DNA of 64,000 bases from Hungatella sp. UBA4396 (GTDB lineage: Bacteria > Bacillota > Clostridia > Lachnospirales > Lachnospiraceae). Where the stretch lies: assembly GCA_002389905.1 (NCBI GenBank), contig DGRE01000039.1:1-64000 (forward strand), given 5' to 3'. Under the pieces are notes generated by a model, which made no database searches, was not told the DNA's origin, and was given only the letters and a program-made list of their open reading frames with translations. Numbering within the stretch: the first letter of the stretch is position 1; every line of letters starts with the position of its first letter. Both the position numbers and the translations under genes were made by a program. Below, in pieces: positions 1-9,706 of the stretch.

Positions 1-156
1 GACATCACACCGCTGGACTTTTATCCGAAATTTATTTGATCAATGCTTCTGCAATAAATTATATATTACCTTGTCTGATATGTGTTAATATATAAAAATT
101 ATAGTTTGCAATAACTTAAATCTATCACGGGATATGTGGCAGCTATAGATAATTTC

Positions 157-218
157 TTGACATTCTCCATATAGCCTGATAAACTGATAATTAAAATACC
201 GATAATTGGATTATCGGT
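157..218 (+). promoter_or_regulatory. Promoter and palindromic operator of the TetR gene
   Basis: A -35 box TTGACA (157-162) and a -10-like TAAACT (180-185) are separated by 17 bases. Just downstream, 198-218 is a perfect inverted repeat, ACCGATAAT and ATTATCGGT around a TGG centre. It sits between the promoter and the ribosome site of the tetR gene, where an autoregulating TetR protein would bind. Binding is inferred. The first 156 bases hold no gene I can support. Confidence 0.6.
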
Positions 219-241
219 TATGCAGGGAGGTGAAATAATAC

Positions 242-865
242 ATGTCAAAGCCAGATCGTTCCATTGATCCGCGGATTATGGAGAGCGCAAAAAAGGAGTT
301 TCTTGCCAATGGATTTGAAAAGGCATCCTTAAAGACAATCTGCCAGGAGGCAGGGGTCACGACAGGAGCTCTTTACAAGCGGTACAAGGGAAAGGAAGAT
401 TTGTTCTGTGCTGTGGTGGCGGATACGGTTGCAGCACTGGATGCTTTTGTAGAAATGCGAAGCTCCGCCCAGGTCAGTGATCTCTCCAATGAGGAGTTGG
501 TCGGCGCTTGGGAGATGGAAGAAAGCATGACAGAATGGTTCCGGTTCCTGTATGAGTACCACGAGGGTTTTACCCTGCTTATTTCCTGTGCAGGAGGGAC
601 CCGGTATGCAAATTTTCAGCACGACCTGGCAGAGAAAATGACGGTTAAGACCTACGAATATTTTCAGGAAGCTAAAACCCGGGGGCTTGCCCATGGGGAT
701 ATCTCTGAGGAGGAAATGCACATCCTGCTTTCCGCATTCTGGACGGCTGTCTGCGAACCGTTTATCCACGGATATACGTGGGATCAGATGGAGGCTCACA
801 GCCACCTCATATGCAGCCTGTTTAACTGGAGCCGGGCTTTAGGGTTTGACACACCCGTTATTTAA
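242..865 (+). CDS. TetR/AcrR family transcriptional regulator
   Basis: A 207-residue regulator. The N-terminal helix-turn-helix is clear at about residues 10-55 (FLANGFEKASLKTIC, then GVTTGALYKRYKGKEDLF). The C-terminal half is a divergent ligand-binding and dimer domain, as usual for the family. The start follows a GGGAGGTG ribosome site, and a perfect palindrome lies just upstream, so autoregulation is likely. The ABC exporter genes follow 95 bases later on the same strand; control of that exporter is the natural inference. The ligand cannot be told from sequence. Confidence 0.9.
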   Translation: MSKPDRSIDPRIMESAKKEFLANGFEKASLKTICQEAGVTTGALYKRYKGKEDLFCAVVADTVAALDAFVEMRSSAQVSDLSNEELVGAWEMEESMTEWFRFLYEYHEGFTLLISCAGGTRYANFQHDLAEKMTVKTYEYFQEAKTRGLAHGDISEEEMHILLSAFWTAVCEPFIHGYTWDQMEAHSHLICSLFNWSRALGFDTPVI

Positions 866-960
866 CCTGCGATCAGCAATCCCTTTGTCAGAGGGATTTC
901 TGTTTGCTGATGGGTTAGTTTGATCTAACCGAAATCAATTGATAAAAGGAGGGATTTATT

Positions 961-2712
961 TTGTTCAAAAAGGTACTGGAATATACCGGTGAGCACCGCA
1001 AGACAACTTACTGCGCCGTAGCCGCCATGCTGGCCGGCATGGTGATGCAGGTGCTGCCGTTCTGGTTCATTTACCAGATCATCAGTCCTCTACTCATGGG
1101 GGAAACAGTTACAGCAGGGTATATGATCTGGCGAATTGCTGCCATTGGGGTCTGCACAGTGCTCTATGCTGTGCTCTATATCTGGGGGCTTTCTCTGTCC
1201 CATAATTCGGCCTACAACACCTTGAAAAACTTAAGGATTTCCCTGCAGGCAAAGCTGGAGAGCCTGCCTCTGGGCATTATTCAGGAAAAGGGTGTGGGCG
1301 CTGTGAAAAAAATGTTTATCGATGACATTGAAAAAATCGAGCTTCCCCTTGCCCATGCCCTGCCGGAGGGAATTGCCAATGTTACCATCCCTGTTCTGGT
1401 ATTTCTGGGGATGTTTCTGGTGGACTGGCGGATGGCCCTTCTGGCCCTGGCCTCCCTGCCCTTTGGAATTGTCGCCATGATGATGATGTACCAGAGCGGT
1501 ACGAGCAAAATGGGAGATTATTATAAATCAGCCCAGAAGATGAATAACACCATTGTGGAGTATATCAACGGCATGGAAGTGGTGAAGGTATTTAACCGGG
1601 ACGGTGAGTCCTATCACAGGTTTGAGCAGGATATTAAAAGCTACCGGGATTTCACCCTGGCCTGGTATAAGGCATGCTGGCCTTGGATGGCCATTTATAA
1701 CAGCCTGGTTCCCTGCGTAGCCCTCTTTGTTCTTCCGGTGGGTTCCTGGTTTGTCATGAAGGGATATTCCACTCTTCCAAGTCTGGCCCTTGCACTGTGT
1801 ATGTCCTTTGGAATCAGCGGACCTCTTCTCAGGGCCATAAGCTTTCTGCCCACCATGGCACGCATTGATTATACCATATCCTGCCTGGAGCAGATGATGA
1901 ACGAGCCGCCTCTCATCCAGTCGGCAGAACCATTTTCCGGCAAGGATCACGGAGTGAAGTTTGAGAACGTGCGCTTTGCGTACAAGGAAGCAGAGGTGCT
2001 TCACGGCGTCACCCTTGAGGTGCCCCAAGGGAGTCTGACCGCACTGGTGGGTGAGTCGGGAAGCGGAAAAAGTACCCTTGCCAGACTGCTGGTTCATTTT
2101 TATGATGTGACGGAAGGCTCTGTTAAAATCGGAGGCCAGGACGTGCAAAAGATGAGTCTGGAGGCCCTTAACAACCAGATATCCTATGTGGCTCAGGAAC
2201 AGTTTTTATTCAATATAAGTCTTCTGGAAAATATCCGCCTGGGCAGGCCGGAGGCAACGGATGAAGAGGTGCTGGAAGCTGCTGAAAAAGCGCAGTGCGG
2301 CGAATTCTTAGACCGGCTGGAAAACGGCATTCATACCATGGCAGGGGACGGAGGCAAGCAGCTTTCCGGAGGAGAGCGGCAGCGGATTTCTTTAGCCAGA
2401 GCCATTTTGAAAAATGCGCCGATTGTAGTTTTAGATGAGGCCACAGCATTTATGGACCCGGAGAATGAGGAAAAGATGAACGAAGCCATCGCCCAGGTCA
2501 TTAAGGGAAAGACCGTTATCGTCATCGCCCACAGGCTCCACTCCATCATAAACGCCGACCAGATCTGTGTGCTGGAGGCGGGAAATCTGGCAGCCGCCGG
2601 AACCCATGAAAAGCTGCTCACAAGCTGCCCGGCTTATCAAAGGCTTTGGCAGGCAGCCCAAGGCAGCGCACAGTGGAAGGTCAGCACCGAGAAAGGGGGT
2701 AATACCTTATGA
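961..2712 (+). CDS. ABC exporter half-transporter, first subunit
   Basis: A 583-residue fused permease and ATPase. The first 310 residues or so carry the hydrophobic helices of a type I exporter membrane domain. The ATPase domain follows with Walker A GESGSGKST, signature LSGGERQR and Walker B IVVLDEAT, so the catalytic Glu is present. The start is TTG, preceded at good spacing by AAAGGAGG. The stop overlaps the start of the next gene (ATGA), so the two products probably form a heterodimer. TetR-adjacent pairs of this type export drugs, peptides or chelates, and some relatives import siderophores; the substrate is unknown. Confidence 0.9.
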   Translation: MFKKVLEYTGEHRKTTYCAVAAMLAGMVMQVLPFWFIYQIISPLLMGETVTAGYMIWRIAAIGVCTVLYAVLYIWGLSLSHNSAYNTLKNLRISLQAKLESLPLGIIQEKGVGAVKKMFIDDIEKIELPLAHALPEGIANVTIPVLVFLGMFLVDWRMALLALASLPFGIVAMMMMYQSGTSKMGDYYKSAQKMNNTIVEYINGMEVVKVFNRDGESYHRFEQDIKSYRDFTLAWYKACWPWMAIYNSLVPCVALFVLPVGSWFVMKGYSTLPSLALALCMSFGISGPLLRAISFLPTMARIDYTISCLEQMMNEPPLIQSAEPFSGKDHGVKFENVRFAYKEAEVLHGVTLEVPQGSLTALVGESGSGKSTLARLLVHFYDVTEGSVKIGGQDVQKMSLEALNNQISYVAQEQFLFNISLLENIRLGRPEATDEEVLEAAEKAQCGEFLDRLENGIHTMAGDGGKQLSGGERQRISLARAILKNAPIVVLDEATAFMDPENEEKMNEAIAQVIKGKTVIVIAHRLHSIINADQICVLEAGNLAAAGTHEKLLTSCPAYQRLWQAAQGSAQWKVSTEKGGNTL

Positions 2713-4463
2713 CAGCGTTAATGAAACGCATCTTTATCTCTTCCGGGAAGTACAAGGGCAGGATCGCTCTGGCCTTTGTGTTCTCCTTCTTAAAAGGAAT
2801 TTTGAAAAATGCACCTATTGGCCTTGGCTTTTTTGTGCTTTCCGCTTTTTATCACGGAACAGAAACTCCCAAGCTGTCCCTGGACATTGGAATTACCCTG
2901 GTCGTTATTCTTCTGCTTCAAATTCTGTTTCACAACATTTCAGACCGGCTTCAGTCAGCGGCTGGCTTTCTGCTCTTTGCCGATAAGCGGATGGAGCTGG
3001 GGGCCCATCTGCGTAAAATGCCCATGGGCTATTTCACGGAGGGAAATATAGGAAAGATCAGTTCTGTGCTCTCTACGGATATGGTGTTCATTGAAGAAAA
3101 CGGCATGAGCGTGCTGGCCGACATGATGAGCTACATCTTTTCCCAGGGCATTTTGCTGGCATTTATATTCTACTTTGACCTATGGCTGGGGCTTGCGGGG
3201 CTGGCCGTGCTTTTTCTGATTTTGCTGGTGGCACGGGGACTGAAAAAGGAGGCCCTTGAAGATTCCGTAATCCGCCAGGAACAGCTTGAAAATCTGACGG
3301 AGGCGGTTTTGGACTTTACAGAGGGAATCGGCATCATCAAGACCTACAACCTGCTGGGGGAGAAGTCTCAGGCCCTTGCCGACAGCTTCCGGGAGACCTG
3401 CCGTACCAGCCTGGAGTTTGAGGAAAATCACACACCATGGCAGAGGGGACTGAATCTGGTTTACGGCCTTGGCGTGGTTGTGGTAACGGCCCTTTCTGTA
3501 TTTTTGTATTTTCAGGGAAAGCTGGATGTGCTTTATCTGGTGGGAATCATGCTCTTTGTATTCGACTTGTTCGGCCCATTAAAGGCCTTGTACGGACAAA
3601 GTGCACGGCTTACGGTAATGGACAGCTGTATGGACCGCATTGAAGCGGTGTTTGCGGAGCAGGAGCTTTTGGATACAGGCAGGGAGGATATTCCGGAATA
3701 CAGCGATGCTCCTGAGGTGCAGTTTGAACATGTCAGCTTTGCCTACGGTGAAAAAGATGTGCTCCATGACATCACCTTTGATCTGGAAAAGAACCGGATG
3801 CTGGCCCTGGTGGGTCCGTCAGGCGGAGGAAAATCAACTATTGCAAGCCTTCTGGCCCGGTTCTGGGATGTGAAGTCCGGACGGATTCTGATACGGGGAA
3901 AGGATGTGAGAAACGTTCCCCTGAGTCAGTTGATGGACCATATCAGCATGGTGTTTCAGCGGGTGTATTTATTTCAGGATACCATTTACAACAACATCAG
4001 CATGGGAAGACCGGGGGCCAGTCGGGAGGAAGTAATGGAAGCGGCCAAAAAGGCCCGGTGCTATGATTTCATTATGGCTCTGCCAGATGGCTTTGACACA
4101 GTGGTAGGAGAGGGAGGTGCAAGCCTTTCCGGAGGGGAGCAGCAGCGCATTTCCATTGCCCGGTGTATTTTAAAGGATGCTCCCATTGTCATTTTGGATG
4201 AAGCGACAGCCAGTGTGGATGCGGATAATGAAAGCTATATCCAGCAGGCCATCAGCGAGCTGTGCAAGGGAAAGACCCTGCTGGTTATCGCACACAGGCT
4301 GAACACCATCCGCCATGCAGACAAGATACTGGTCATTGCGGGGGGAGGTATTGAAGAGCAGGGAACCCATGAGGATTTGATGGAGAAGGGAGGTATTTAC
4401 AAGAATTTTGTGACTGCCAGGGAAAATAGCCGTGGATGGAGCAGAGTGACTGATCCGTCCTGA
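2709..4463 (+). CDS. ABC exporter half-transporter, second subunit
   Basis: A 584-residue partner of the preceding gene, overlapping it by four bases. It has an N-terminal membrane domain with several long hydrophobic segments and a C-terminal ATPase domain: Walker A GPSGGGKST, signature LSGGEQQR, Walker B IVILDEAT and the switch HRLNTIR. Both half-transporters keep the catalytic Glu, so neither site is obviously degenerate. A terminator at 4631-4670 closes the unit. Part of the tetR-linked exporter; the cargo is not identifiable. Confidence 0.9.
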   Translation: MTALMKRIFISSGKYKGRIALAFVFSFLKGILKNAPIGLGFFVLSAFYHGTETPKLSLDIGITLVVILLLQILFHNISDRLQSAAGFLLFADKRMELGAHLRKMPMGYFTEGNIGKISSVLSTDMVFIEENGMSVLADMMSYIFSQGILLAFIFYFDLWLGLAGLAVLFLILLVARGLKKEALEDSVIRQEQLENLTEAVLDFTEGIGIIKTYNLLGEKSQALADSFRETCRTSLEFEENHTPWQRGLNLVYGLGVVVVTALSVFLYFQGKLDVLYLVGIMLFVFDLFGPLKALYGQSARLTVMDSCMDRIEAVFAEQELLDTGREDIPEYSDAPEVQFEHVSFAYGEKDVLHDITFDLEKNRMLALVGPSGGGKSTIASLLARFWDVKSGRILIRGKDVRNVPLSQLMDHISMVFQRVYLFQDTIYNNISMGRPGASREEVMEAAKKARCYDFIMALPDGFDTVVGEGGASLSGGEQQRISIARCILKDAPIVILDEATASVDADNESYIQQAISELCKGKTLLVIAHRLNTIRHADKILVIAGGGIEEQGTHEDLMEKGGIYKNFVTARENSRGWSRVTDPS

Positions 4464-4630
4464 ATTTATAAATCTGATATCCTTGTTGACCCGTCTGACC
4501 ATTGGGGTCAAACTGAGGGTAAGAAGTGAGGCAGCCGTACCTGCTGTCTGGACACATAGACAGCCGTATGGTACAATATTAAGCATTCAGAATCACGCAA
4601 TTTAAAATAATATTCCTCATACTGCCAGCA

Positions 4631-4670
4631 AAAAAATACGGTTTCTCATAAAAGGGTTACCGTATTTTTT
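4631..4670 (+). terminator. Rho-independent terminator after the exporter pair
   Basis: Inverted arms AAAAAATACGGT (4631-4642) and ACCGTATTTTTT (4659-4670) form a 12-bp stem ending in a T run. The rest of 4464-4693 shows no gene. Confidence 0.75.
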
Positions 4671-4711
4671 TACTGGTCATCATAAGTACACCGATGAAAG
4701 GAGATCATCTG

Positions 4712-5938
4712 ATGCGCTGGCTCACAAACATTAAAATGGAAACAGGATATGATTTCAGCAAAGAAAATAATGTACGTACCAAAACGGAATACGCCGCAAT
4801 TGGAATGGAAGACGGAGTGATCCGTACCATTGAAAAAAATACTACTCCAAAGGAGGGGGAAACGGTCATTGATGGACGGGGATATCTGCTTCTACCCGCA
4901 TTTGCGGACAACCATATCCACTTGGACAAAGGCCATTACGGCGGCCCCTGGCAGGCAGTTGTTCCCGTAGAAAATGGAGTGCAGGACCGAATCCGGGAGG
5001 AAGAAGGCTTCCTGCTGAATTTTCTGGAGCATACTCTTGAAAAGGCTCAGGCACTTATAGATTTGGTGGTAGGCAACGGAGCCACCTTCTTAAAAGTGCA
5101 GGTCAATGTGGACCCGGTTGTGGGCTTGAAAAATTTGGAGTGTGTTTACGACGTGCTGAAAAAGAACTCTCACCGTCTGAAATATGAAATCGTGGTATTC
5201 CCTCAGCATGGTACTTTGGCGACAGAGGCAAAGGGGTGGCTCACCGAGGCCATGAAACACCCGGCAGTAACCGCCATCGGCGGTCTGGACCCGGCAACTA
5301 TCGACGGTGATATTGAGGCTTCCTTAAAAACCATTTTTGATCTTGCGGCGGCTTACGAAAAGCATATTGATATCCACCTCCATGACGGCGGAACTCTGGG
5401 ACTGTTTGAAATGCACCGAATTGTGGACTATACGGAAAAGTATCAAATGGAGGGCAAGGTACAGATCAGCCATGGTTTTTGTCTGGCTGACCACCCTGAA
5501 AAGGAGATTATTCGAATTGCACAGCGTCTGTCCCAGGCTGGGATTGCCATTAACAGTGCGGTCCCTCTTGACGGAGCCCCGAACCTTCCTCTTTTGCGGA
5601 GGAATGGTGTCACGGTGCATGTGGTAAATGACAATATCAACGATCACTGGAGTCCTTTTGGAACCGGAGATTTGCTCCAGCGGGCAAGCCGCGCAGCGGA
5701 AAAGTTTGATCAGGTGGATGAGCGCTCTCTGGCACAATGCCTGTCCATGGTTACCAGAGGAGTGGCTCCCTTATCCTGGGAAGGAGAATTGCTGTGGCCA
5801 AAGCCAGGCGACCCTGCAGATTTCGTACTGGTTCCCGCAGAATCGGCGGCTCACGCAGTTGCCAGAGTTCCCCAGGAGCGTGTTGTTATATTTGAGGGAG
5901 AGGTTGTTTCAAAGCCCTTTGCCTTTGAGGCCGGATGA
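4712..5938 (+). CDS. Amidohydrolase, cytosine-deaminase-like
   Basis: About 408 residues of the metal-dependent amidohydrolase superfamily. Visible metal-site motifs are NHIHLDK (the HxH pair, about residue 70), IDIHLHDGG, the later ISHGFC and the acidic VNDNINDHW, the order seen in cytosine deaminase and related enzymes. The start is placed at 4712 because AAAGGAG (4697-4703) fits it; the upstream in-frame ATG at 4694 overlaps that ribosome site. A deaminase or amide hydrolase acting in the cytoplasm is expected; the substrate is not clear. It stands 31 bases before the luxE-like gene and is probably cotranscribed. Confidence 0.8.
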   Translation: MRWLTNIKMETGYDFSKENNVRTKTEYAAIGMEDGVIRTIEKNTTPKEGETVIDGRGYLLLPAFADNHIHLDKGHYGGPWQAVVPVENGVQDRIREEEGFLLNFLEHTLEKAQALIDLVVGNGATFLKVQVNVDPVVGLKNLECVYDVLKKNSHRLKYEIVVFPQHGTLATEAKGWLTEAMKHPAVTAIGGLDPATIDGDIEASLKTIFDLAAAYEKHIDIHLHDGGTLGLFEMHRIVDYTEKYQMEGKVQISHGFCLADHPEKEIIRIAQRLSQAGIAINSAVPLDGAPNLPLLRRNGVTVHVVNDNINDHWSPFGTGDLLQRASRAAEKFDQVDERSLAQCLSMVTRGVAPLSWEGELLWPKPGDPADFVLVPAESAAHAVARVPQERVVIFEGEVVSKPFAFEAG

Positions 5939-5969
5939 TATGATCCATATGAGGGAAGGGGGTGAGGTA

Positions 5970-7094
5970 ATGGCTGATTTGCGAAGAAAACTGGTTCTGC
6001 AGAAAGATCCCTATGATTTGCAAAAAAGCAGCAGCTTATTTTTAGAAGCAGTCAAAAATGACGTTGTATTTCATGAGAAAAACTGCCCTGAATATGCCCG
6101 GATATTGAAAGCAGTTGATTTTTCAATAGATGAAATCAGCTCAGAGGACATGCTTTATAAGATACCGTCAATTCCAACTCTTTACTATAAACGCAATTAC
6201 CTCTCCTCCATGCCGGAAGAAAAGCTGACGGTTAGAGCCACATCTTCCGGCACAAAAGGGCTGCAGAGCAGGGTCGGGTTCGATAAAAAGACGCTTTTTT
6301 ATGGTGTTTTAATGGTGATAAGGTATTTTTCATACCATAAGTTGATATCGCCTCTTCCCACAAACTACATTGTACTTGGATATGAATCCAGCAGACATAC
6401 CCAGATGGGCGCAATAAAAACAGCTTACGGGGCAACCAGATTTGCGCCTGCGTTTCACCGGGAATATGCTCTGAAGGACACCGGGACAGAATACCGGTTA
6501 AATATTGAGGGAATTAAAAAGGCATTGATAAAATATGCCAAAAGCGGGCTGCCTGTGCGGTTTGTGGGTTTCCCATCTTATATGTTTTTCCTGATCAAAG
6601 TTCTTAAGGAAAATCATATCTCATTAAAGTTAAATTCCCATTCCAAGGTTCTTCTGGGAGGCGGGTGGAAACAGTTTTCCGATGAAGAAATTGACAAAGA
6701 TATTTTTTTCCAGTTAATACAGGACACTTTGGGGATTGAAAAACATAATTGTTTCGAGTTTTACAGCGCAGTTGAGCATCCGCTTCCTTATATCAAATGC
6801 AAAAAAGGGCATTTTCATGTTTCTATTTACAGCAGAGCCATTATCAGGGATGTGAAAACACTGGAGCCTGTTCCTATGGGATGCTTAGGGCTGTTGAGTT
6901 TTATATCTCCAATGGTATCCAGTATGCCGCTCACAAGTGTGGTAACAGACGATATTGCCGTATTATACGATGGAAATAGCTGCGGATGCGGAATAAACAC
7001 CCCGTATTTTGAATTAAAGGGCAGGGCAGGAGTGAGTCAAATCAAAACCTGTACGGCAGACGCATGGGAGCTGGCCGGAGGAGGCGGGTCATGA
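5970..7094 (+). CDS. LuxE-like acyl-protein synthetase
   Basis: A 374-residue protein of the LuxE family, adenylate-forming enzymes that activate an acyl group and pass it to the partner reductase. The ATP-site motif RATSSGTKG is at about residue 85, followed by family-typical segments such as VRFVGFPSYMFF. The open frame extends upstream to 5628, but that part overlaps the amidohydrolase; the ATG at 5970 follows GGAAGGGGGTGAGG and is the better start. The stop overlaps the start of the LuxC-like gene (ATGA), which strongly suggests a two-subunit acyl reductase. No luciferase genes are nearby. Confidence 0.82.
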   Translation: MADLRRKLVLQKDPYDLQKSSSLFLEAVKNDVVFHEKNCPEYARILKAVDFSIDEISSEDMLYKIPSIPTLYYKRNYLSSMPEEKLTVRATSSGTKGLQSRVGFDKKTLFYGVLMVIRYFSYHKLISPLPTNYIVLGYESSRHTQMGAIKTAYGATRFAPAFHREYALKDTGTEYRLNIEGIKKALIKYAKSGLPVRFVGFPSYMFFLIKVLKENHISLKLNSHSKVLLGGGWKQFSDEEIDKDIFFQLIQDTLGIEKHNCFEFYSAVEHPLPYIKCKKGHFHVSIYSRAIIRDVKTLEPVPMGCLGLLSFISPMVSSMPLTSVVTDDIAVLYDGNSCGCGINTPYFELKGRAGVSQIKTCTADAWELAGGGGS

Positions 7095-8365
7095 ATTTAA
7101 TTTCAGGAAGATTAATGAATGAGAAAGAGAGCCGGACAGAACTTGAACGGCTGAAATCTTTGATACTTGAAACCCGGGAAAAAGCCTCTCTTCCCGTCAA
7201 TGCGGTGATCCGTGCATGTGATGTTCTCTCTCAAAGCCTCAACGAGCAGGAGCATTTGCATTTGCTGCTTGATCTTGGTATGTCCGAACATAAGGCGAAA
7301 AAAGAGCTGCAGACCATTAAGCAGATGATATCGAAAGAATACCTGGAAAACCGGATGAAACTAGAATTCGGTGAGCCGCTGGGCCGTTTTTCTCCATATG
7401 GCGAAACCATATCAGTGCGGCAGGAATGGATGCCCATTGGCGTATTGCTTCATATAGCTGCGGGAAATGTTGATGCTCTGCCTGTTTTCAGCGTCATGGA
7501 AGGATTGTTAACAGGCAATATTAATATTTTAAAGCTGCCCGGAAATGACCATGGAATATCTGTTTCCATCTTACAAGAGCTTATGAAAATCGAACCTCTT
7601 ATTGTCCCGTATGTTTTTGTATTTGACTATCCTTCTCACGATATGGAAGCTATGAAAAAGCTGATGAGTGCGGCAGATGGGATCGTAGTTTGGGGCGGTG
7701 ATGCCGCAGTTTCTGCCGTAAGAAGGGCATCAGACCCGGATACCCGCATCATTGAATGGGGCCATAAAATCAGTTTTGCGTATGTATCAGGGAATGTTTC
7801 TGACTCTGATTTGGAAGGAATTGCTTATAATATCTGTGATACCAGCCAATTGCTTTGCAGTTCATGCCAGGGAATATTCCTTGATACAGAGGATTTTGAC
7901 CAGGTCCTGGAGTTTGCAGGGCGTTTTTTGAGAATCCTTGAGCCCATGGCGGTTGAATTTCCGGACAACAATCCGTATTTAACAGCGCAGAAAACCCTTG
8001 AATTATATACGGAGAGATTGGAAGCAGCAAAATCCCGGAAGCAGGTTTTTTATGGAAATAATTGCAGTATAACAGCATATAACGATATGTCTGTTATGCC
8101 GTCATATATGTATAGAAACTGCTGGGTGCGGCCTCTTCCCCGTAAAAAACTTCTGGCTGTGCTCAGTGAATACAAAAACCATCTTCAAACAGCGGCCCTT
8201 GTCTGCGAGGCGTGCGATAAAGCTGCTATTGAAACCATATTGGCAAAGACTGGGGTGGTGCGTATTACAAACGGAGCGAGGATGTCCGAAGGATATTGCG
8301 GAATGCCTCATGACGGTGAATTTTCTCTCAGGAGATATATGAAGCTCATGTCTTATGAGTATTAA
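7091..8365 (+). CDS. LuxC-like acyl-CoA/acyl-protein reductase
   Basis: A 424-residue protein of the LuxC family, aldehyde-dehydrogenase-fold enzymes that reduce an activated acyl group to an aldehyde using NADPH. The likely catalytic cysteine is in LLCSSCQGIF at about residue 255, matching the family's CSSPQ-type site. The cofactor-side segment GIVVWGGDAAVSAVRR is also seen. The start at 7091 overlaps the end of the LuxE-like gene. With LuxE it should make an aldehyde from a carboxylic acid; the acid is unknown, and the neighbouring amidohydrolase might supply or use it (inference). Confidence 0.85.
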   Translation: MNLISGRLMNEKESRTELERLKSLILETREKASLPVNAVIRACDVLSQSLNEQEHLHLLLDLGMSEHKAKKELQTIKQMISKEYLENRMKLEFGEPLGRFSPYGETISVRQEWMPIGVLLHIAAGNVDALPVFSVMEGLLTGNINILKLPGNDHGISVSILQELMKIEPLIVPYVFVFDYPSHDMEAMKKLMSAADGIVVWGGDAAVSAVRRASDPDTRIIEWGHKISFAYVSGNVSDSDLEGIAYNICDTSQLLCSSCQGIFLDTEDFDQVLEFAGRFLRILEPMAVEFPDNNPYLTAQKTLELYTERLEAAKSRKQVFYGNNCSITAYNDMSVMPSYMYRNCWVRPLPRKKLLAVLSEYKNHLQTAALVCEACDKAAIETILAKTGVVRITNGARMSEGYCGMPHDGEFSLRRYMKLMSYEY

Positions 8366-8449
8366 AATTGCAGATGGCTATTTGGGGGTATTTTCGTTTT
8401 ATTATAAGGTACTGATTATTCAAGATAATTAAATAGGAGGAAAATATAA

Positions 8450-8917
8450 ATGGTGCATCTGGTGTATTGTGATAATACGGGCAAAAAAGGGGAACATGTG
8501 TTAGATAAGATTTTAGAGGGAACGAAAACAATGGTTGTAAGAGGTGCGGCTGGCCGCAAAATACCCCACAGCCGGGTGTTTGAAGGCGAAAACGTTTATT
8601 TTATGGAAAAAGGAACGTCTCTTATTTCTGCATTTGCCTCTGTAACATCTGTTCAAAACCATGTGAAGCTGACGGAAGATGAGATTGTGAAAACATTAAA
8701 TGACAATCAGGACAAGCTGAACTTAACCGAAAAGCAAAAGGAACGCTGGCATAAGAAATGCTTATGTCTGGTTGAATTTGACGGTGTTCAGAAAATCGAA
8801 CCGCCGCTTGCCTTTAACCATCAGGGCAACATGGATGATTGGCTGATTATTGATAAGATTGAAGATGTGGTCGTTGGTACAAGCATACCTTATAACTATG
8901 AAAAGTCCAGATTTTAG
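8450..8917 (+). CDS. Conserved hypothetical protein, possibly PUA/ASCH-like
   Basis: A 155-residue soluble protein with no signal peptide or membrane segment. The start follows a good AGGAGG. Its compact, charged sequence (KILEGTKTMVVRGAAGRKIP near the start, GNMDDWLI near the end) recalls small PUA-like domains of RNA-linked proteins, but I cannot confirm a family. It stands alone between the luxC-like gene and a GNAT gene, all on the plus strand. Confidence 0.65.
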   Translation: MVHLVYCDNTGKKGEHVLDKILEGTKTMVVRGAAGRKIPHSRVFEGENVYFMEKGTSLISAFASVTSVQNHVKLTEDEIVKTLNDNQDKLNLTEKQKERWHKKCLCLVEFDGVQKIEPPLAFNHQGNMDDWLIIDKIEDVVVGTSIPYNYEKSRF

Positions 8918-8977
8918 ATCCTATTATTTGATTGAACGGATGGTTTTAAATCACAGAAAATTTGCGGGGGATTAGAA

Positions 8978-9625
8978 ATGGATATACTAATAAGAAAAGA
9001 GCAGGAAAAGGATTATAAAGAAGTTGAAGAAGTCACGAGAGAAGCATTTTGGAATCATCACAGTCCGGGATGTAATGAGCATTATCTTGTGCATATCATG
9101 AGAAAGTCACCGGAGTTTGTGAAAGAATTGGATTATGTTGCAGTTGATGGTGATAAAATCGTTGGAAATATCATGTATACGGAAGCTTATATACTTGGTG
9201 ATGATAACAATAAATATCCCGTATTATGCTTTGGCCCTGTTTCAGTTTTGCCCCAATACCAGGGCAGGGGAATCGGTTCAAAGCTGATTGAACATACGAA
9301 AATGATAGCCAAAGATTTAGGATATAAAGCCATATTAATTTTGGGTGATCCGGAGTTTTATAAGAGAGTAGGATTTGTTGGTGCAGAAACCTATTTGATA
9401 GGAACGTCGTGGGACACCTACGCGGAGCCTTTACTCGCTTGTGAGTTGGACACAGGTGCTCTTGCTGAGTGTAAAGGAAGATTTTTTGAGGGTGAAGTAT
9501 ATGAAATAGATAAAGAAAAGGCGGAGGAGTTTGACAAAAACTTTACTCCAAAAGAAAAATTGTCAGGACTTCCCTCACAGAAAAGATTTTTGGAGCTTGT
9601 TTCTATGAATAAACCAAGATTGTGA
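8978..9625 (+). CDS. GNAT family N-acetyltransferase
   Basis: A 215-residue acetyltransferase. The acetyl-CoA-binding motif A is plain at about residues 85-105 (VSVLPQYQGRGIGSKLIEH), followed by a LILGDPEFYKRVGF segment typical of the YhbS-type branch. The start follows GGGGGATTAGAA. A C-terminal extension of about 60 residues is rich in charge. It probably acetylates a small molecule or a protein amine; the substrate is not predictable. A terminator lies 80 bases downstream. Confidence 0.85.
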   Translation: MDILIRKEQEKDYKEVEEVTREAFWNHHSPGCNEHYLVHIMRKSPEFVKELDYVAVDGDKIVGNIMYTEAYILGDDNNKYPVLCFGPVSVLPQYQGRGIGSKLIEHTKMIAKDLGYKAILILGDPEFYKRVGFVGAETYLIGTSWDTYAEPLLACELDTGALAECKGRFFEGEVYEIDKEKAEEFDKNFTPKEKLSGLPSQKRFLELVSMNKPRL

Positions 9626-9706
9626 TAACAAGGAAAACTGTGGGATTCGATCCCAAGGGACCGGCTTTCAACAGTCTGGTTTGGCTGCCTCATGCATAAT
9701 TAATAC

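Noticed and set aside
1281..2661. Minus-strand frames inside the ABC exporter genes
   Set aside because: They are reverse-strand shadows without ribosome sites or family similarity.
5628..5969. N-terminal extension of the LuxE-like gene
   Set aside because: It lies inside the amidohydrolase gene in another frame; a ribosome site fits the ATG at 5970.
4712..8365. Bioluminescence operon
   Set aside because: luxA, luxB and luxD are absent; only the reductase pair is present.
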